Assembly: GCA_964637705.1 (NCBI GenBank)
Contig: CAZWVM010000158.1
Location: 1-8,461, forward strand
Origin: CAZWVM01 sp964637705
Lineage (GTDB): Bacteria > UBA8481
Reading direction: 5' to 3'
DNA length: 8,461 nt
Position 1 is the stretch's first letter, and every line of letters starts with the position of its first letter. Under the pieces are notes generated by a model. It had not been told where the DNA came from. It saw nothing but the letters and a program-made list of their open reading frames with translations, and did no database searches. Below are positions 6,830-8,461 of this stretch, piece by piece. The translations under genes and the position numbers were made by a program.

Positions 6830-7278
6830 TCCGGCACCGGCTGACCGGCGGCCTTCAGGCGGTGAAGAGCGCGTTCGCGGGCGCGGCGGGCGCGGCCCCG
6901 CGACTCGGGATCCATCACGGCGGACGATGACGAGACGTCGAGGCGCGCGCGCGCGCGGCGGAAGGAGTCGGCTGCGCGCGCGACATCGACATCGGCGGCC
7001 TTCTCCGCGATCTCCGCGAGGACGATCACGCGGTCCGCCATCACCTCCACGAACCCCCGCGAGACGAATACCCTCGTCTCCCCGGCGCCCGCGTGGAAGA
7101 CCGCGACTCCGGTGGAGAGCGCGGCCAGGTAGGGGGTGTGACCCGGCAGGATTCCGACCGATCCCGCGGCGGCGGGCAGGGTGACGGCGTCGCAGGAGCC
7201 CGAGAGAACGGGTCCCGAGGGCGTGTCGACCTCGAATCGGAGCGAGGCTCCGCCTGCTGTCGCCGCGGCTTCGCTCAC
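6826..7278 (-). CDS. atpC: F1Fo ATP synthase epsilon subunit
   Basis: Epsilon is part of the rotating central stalk of F1 on the cytoplasmic side. It couples proton flow to catalysis and can inhibit ATP hydrolysis. The 150-residue product has the N-terminal beta-sandwich, with FEVDTPSGPVLSG, the signature GSVGILPGHTPYLAAL at 39-54 and SRGFVEVMADRVIVLAE at 73-89. A C-terminal helical hairpin follows: an Ala/Arg-rich helix at about 97-114, a Ser-rich turn with SSSSAVMDPES, and a second Arg-rich helix at about 125-144. The first 11 residues are an extra Ala/Gly-rich tail. The start is GTG at 7278, chosen because it lies 4 bases after the atpD stop with GAGG about 9 bases upstream, and no ATG is available in frame. 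An ATG overlapping the atpD stop is out of frame and runs only three codons. The family call is firm; the helical hairpin is unusually arginine-rich. Confidence 0.94.
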   Translation of the reverse strand: MSEAAATAGGASLRFEVDTPSGPVLSGSCDAVTLPAAAGSVGILPGHTPYLAALSTGVAVFHAGAGETRVFVSRGFVEVMADRVIVLAEIAEKAADVDVARAADSFRRARARLDVSSSSAVMDPESRGRARRARERALHRLKAAGQPVPE

Positions 7279-7282
7279 GGCT

Positions 7283-8461
7283 TCATGCCTCGCCCGCCTT
7301 CATCTTCGCCGCCACTTCCTTGACCTCCTCGATCCCGCCGGCCATGTAGAAAGCCTGCTCCGGCAGGTCGTCGTGCTTTCCGTCCACGATTTCCTCGAAG
7401 CCCTGGATCGTGTCCGCGAGCTTGACGTAGCGACCGGGGCGGCCCGTGAACTGTTCGGCCACGTTGAAGGGCTGCGAGAGGAACTTCTGGATGCGGCGCG
7501 CGCGCGCCACGGCCGTCTTGTCCTCGTCGGAGAGCTCGTCCATGCCGAGGATCGCGATGATGTCCTGCAGGTCCCTGTACCTCTGCAGGATGCTCTGCAC
7601 TTTCCGTGCCACGGCGTAGTGGCGCTCCCCGACGATGTGCGGGTCGAGGATGCGGGAGGTGGAATCGAGGGGATCGACGGCCGGGAAGATGCCGAGTTCG
7701 GCGATCTGGCGCGAAAGAACCGTGGTAGCGTCGAGATGGGAGAAGGTCGTCGCGGGCGCGGGATCCGTCAGGTCGTCGGCCGGGACATAGATGGCCTGCA
7801 CCGACGTGATGGAGCCTCGGGACGTGGACGTGATGCGTTCCTGCAGTTCGCCGATGTCGGTGCCGAGCGTGGGCTGGTAGCCGACGGCGGAGGGCATGCG
7901 CCCCAGCAGCGCCGAGACCTCGGAGCCGGCCTGGACGAACCGGAAGATGTTGTCGACGAAGAAGAGCACGTCCTGGCCCTCGGCGTCGCGGAACTCCTCG
8001 GCCATCGTGAGGCCGGTCAATGCGACGCGGAAGCGCGCGCCCGGCGGCTCGTTCATCTGGCCGAAGACGAGGCACGTCTTGTCCAGGACTCCCGACTCGC
8101 TCATCTCGAGATACAGGTCGTTGCCCTCGCGCGTCCGCTCGCCGACGCCGGCGAAGACGGAGAAACCGCCGTGTTCCTTGGCGATGTTGTTGATGAGCTC
8201 CATGATGAGGACGGTCTTGCCGACGCCGGCGCCGCCGAAGAGGCCGGTCTTGCCGCCCTTCATGTAGGGGGCGAGGAGGTCGATGACCTTCAGGCCGGTC
8301 TCGAACATCGTCGGCGTCGTCTCCAACTCGCTGAAGACCGGAGGGTCGCGGTGGATCGGCAGTTTCTTCTCGACCGCCACGGGCCCTTTGTTGTCGATGG
8401 GCTCGCCGAGGAGATTGAGGAGGCGGCCGAGGACGGGACGGCCGACGGGCACGGAGATGGG
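7283..8461 (-). CDS. atpD: F1Fo ATP synthase beta subunit, C-terminal 392 residues (5' end outside the window)
   Basis: Beta carries the catalytic nucleotide site of F1 and makes ATP from ADP and phosphate. The frame remains open to base 8461, where it reads PISVPVGRPVLGR, so about 80 residues of a usual 470 are missing. A downstream GTG at 8452 is only an internal Val and not the start. Seen in order are LGEPID, the P-loop GGAGVGKT (8213-8236), the catalytic-glutamate segment GERTREGNDLY, the Walker B strand VLFFVDNIFRF, the long conserved block from LLGRMPSAVGYQPTL to DPAPATTF, the DELSDED version of the DELSEED lever that contacts gamma and epsilon, and the C-terminal EQAFYMAGGIEEV. All catalytic motifs are intact. 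The gene ends 4 bases before atpC, the normal F1 gene order, with atpD upstream as usual. Confidence 0.98.
   Translation of the reverse strand, partial: PISVPVGRPVLGRLLNLLGEPIDNKGPVAVEKKLPIHRDPPVFSELETTPTMFETGLKVIDLLAPYMKGGKTGLFGGAGVGKTVLIMELINNIAKEHGGFSVFAGVGERTREGNDLYLEMSESGVLDKTCLVFGQMNEPPGARFRVALTGLTMAEEFRDAEGQDVLFFVDNIFRFVQAGSEVSALLGRMPSAVGYQPTLGTDIGELQERITSTSRGSITSVQAIYVPADDLTDPAPATTFSHLDATTVLSRQIAELGIFPAVDPLDSTSRILDPHIVGERHYAVARKVQSILQRYRDLQDIIAILGMDELSDEDKTAVARARRIQKFLSQPFNVAEQFTGRPGRYVKLADTIQGFEEIVDGKHDDLPEQAFYMAGGIEEVKEVAAKMKAGEA

Noticed and set aside
5384..6844. A 486-codon open frame on the + strand opposite the TPR gene
   Set aside because: It has the same GC-skewed composition with no recognisable domain, and lies entirely over a well-supported TPR protein with a signal peptide.
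7275..7286. ATG overlapping the atpD stop as the atpC start
   Set aside because: That frame (MKP then stop) is not the epsilon frame; the GTG at 7278 is in frame with the whole epsilon sequence.
7275..8075. A 266-codon - strand frame within atpD in another phase
   Set aside because: It has His/Arg-rich shadow composition; the beta subunit motifs are all in the other frame.

Overview
This window comes from a GC-rich bacterium with an outer membrane. It is core chromosome rather than an accessory island. The signs of a diderm are a C-terminal outer-membrane beta-barrel fragment ending in phenylalanine and an exported TPR protein. A high-GC diderm such as an Acidobacteriota or a similar lineage would fit, but the sequence does not settle the taxon. 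I see no tRNA, rRNA, transposase, phage gene, CRISPR array or toxin-antitoxin pair.

The left half reads on the + strand. It holds the end of a beta-barrel gene (1-498), truA for tRNA pseudouridine synthase (503-1339), a 106-base intergenic stretch with a small hairpin and a possible 14-codon leader ORF (1405-1449), dnaE for the replicative DNA polymerase III alpha subunit (1446-4847), a 160-base less GC-rich leader with short direct repeats (4848-5007), and a 60-codon ORF of unknown function with a strong ribosome binding site (5008-5190).

The right half reads on the - strand and converges on the left half at a GC-rich hairpin near 5190-5212. In order of transcription it is atpD (F1 beta, entering from beyond base 8461), atpC (F1 epsilon) and a TPR-repeat protein with a signal peptide. 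The gaps are tight: 4 bases between atpD and atpC, and an ATGA overlap between atpC and the TPR gene. These three are very likely co-transcribed and translationally coupled.

Most of the window is well-known housekeeping function: tRNA modification, DNA replication and ATP synthesis. I did not find a convincing undescribed multi-gene system. The items most worth a second look are the small protein and its repeat-bearing leader, the TPR gene fixed to the end of the ATP synthase operon, the apparently intact PHP metal site of DnaE, and the stop-start arrangement in front of dnaE.
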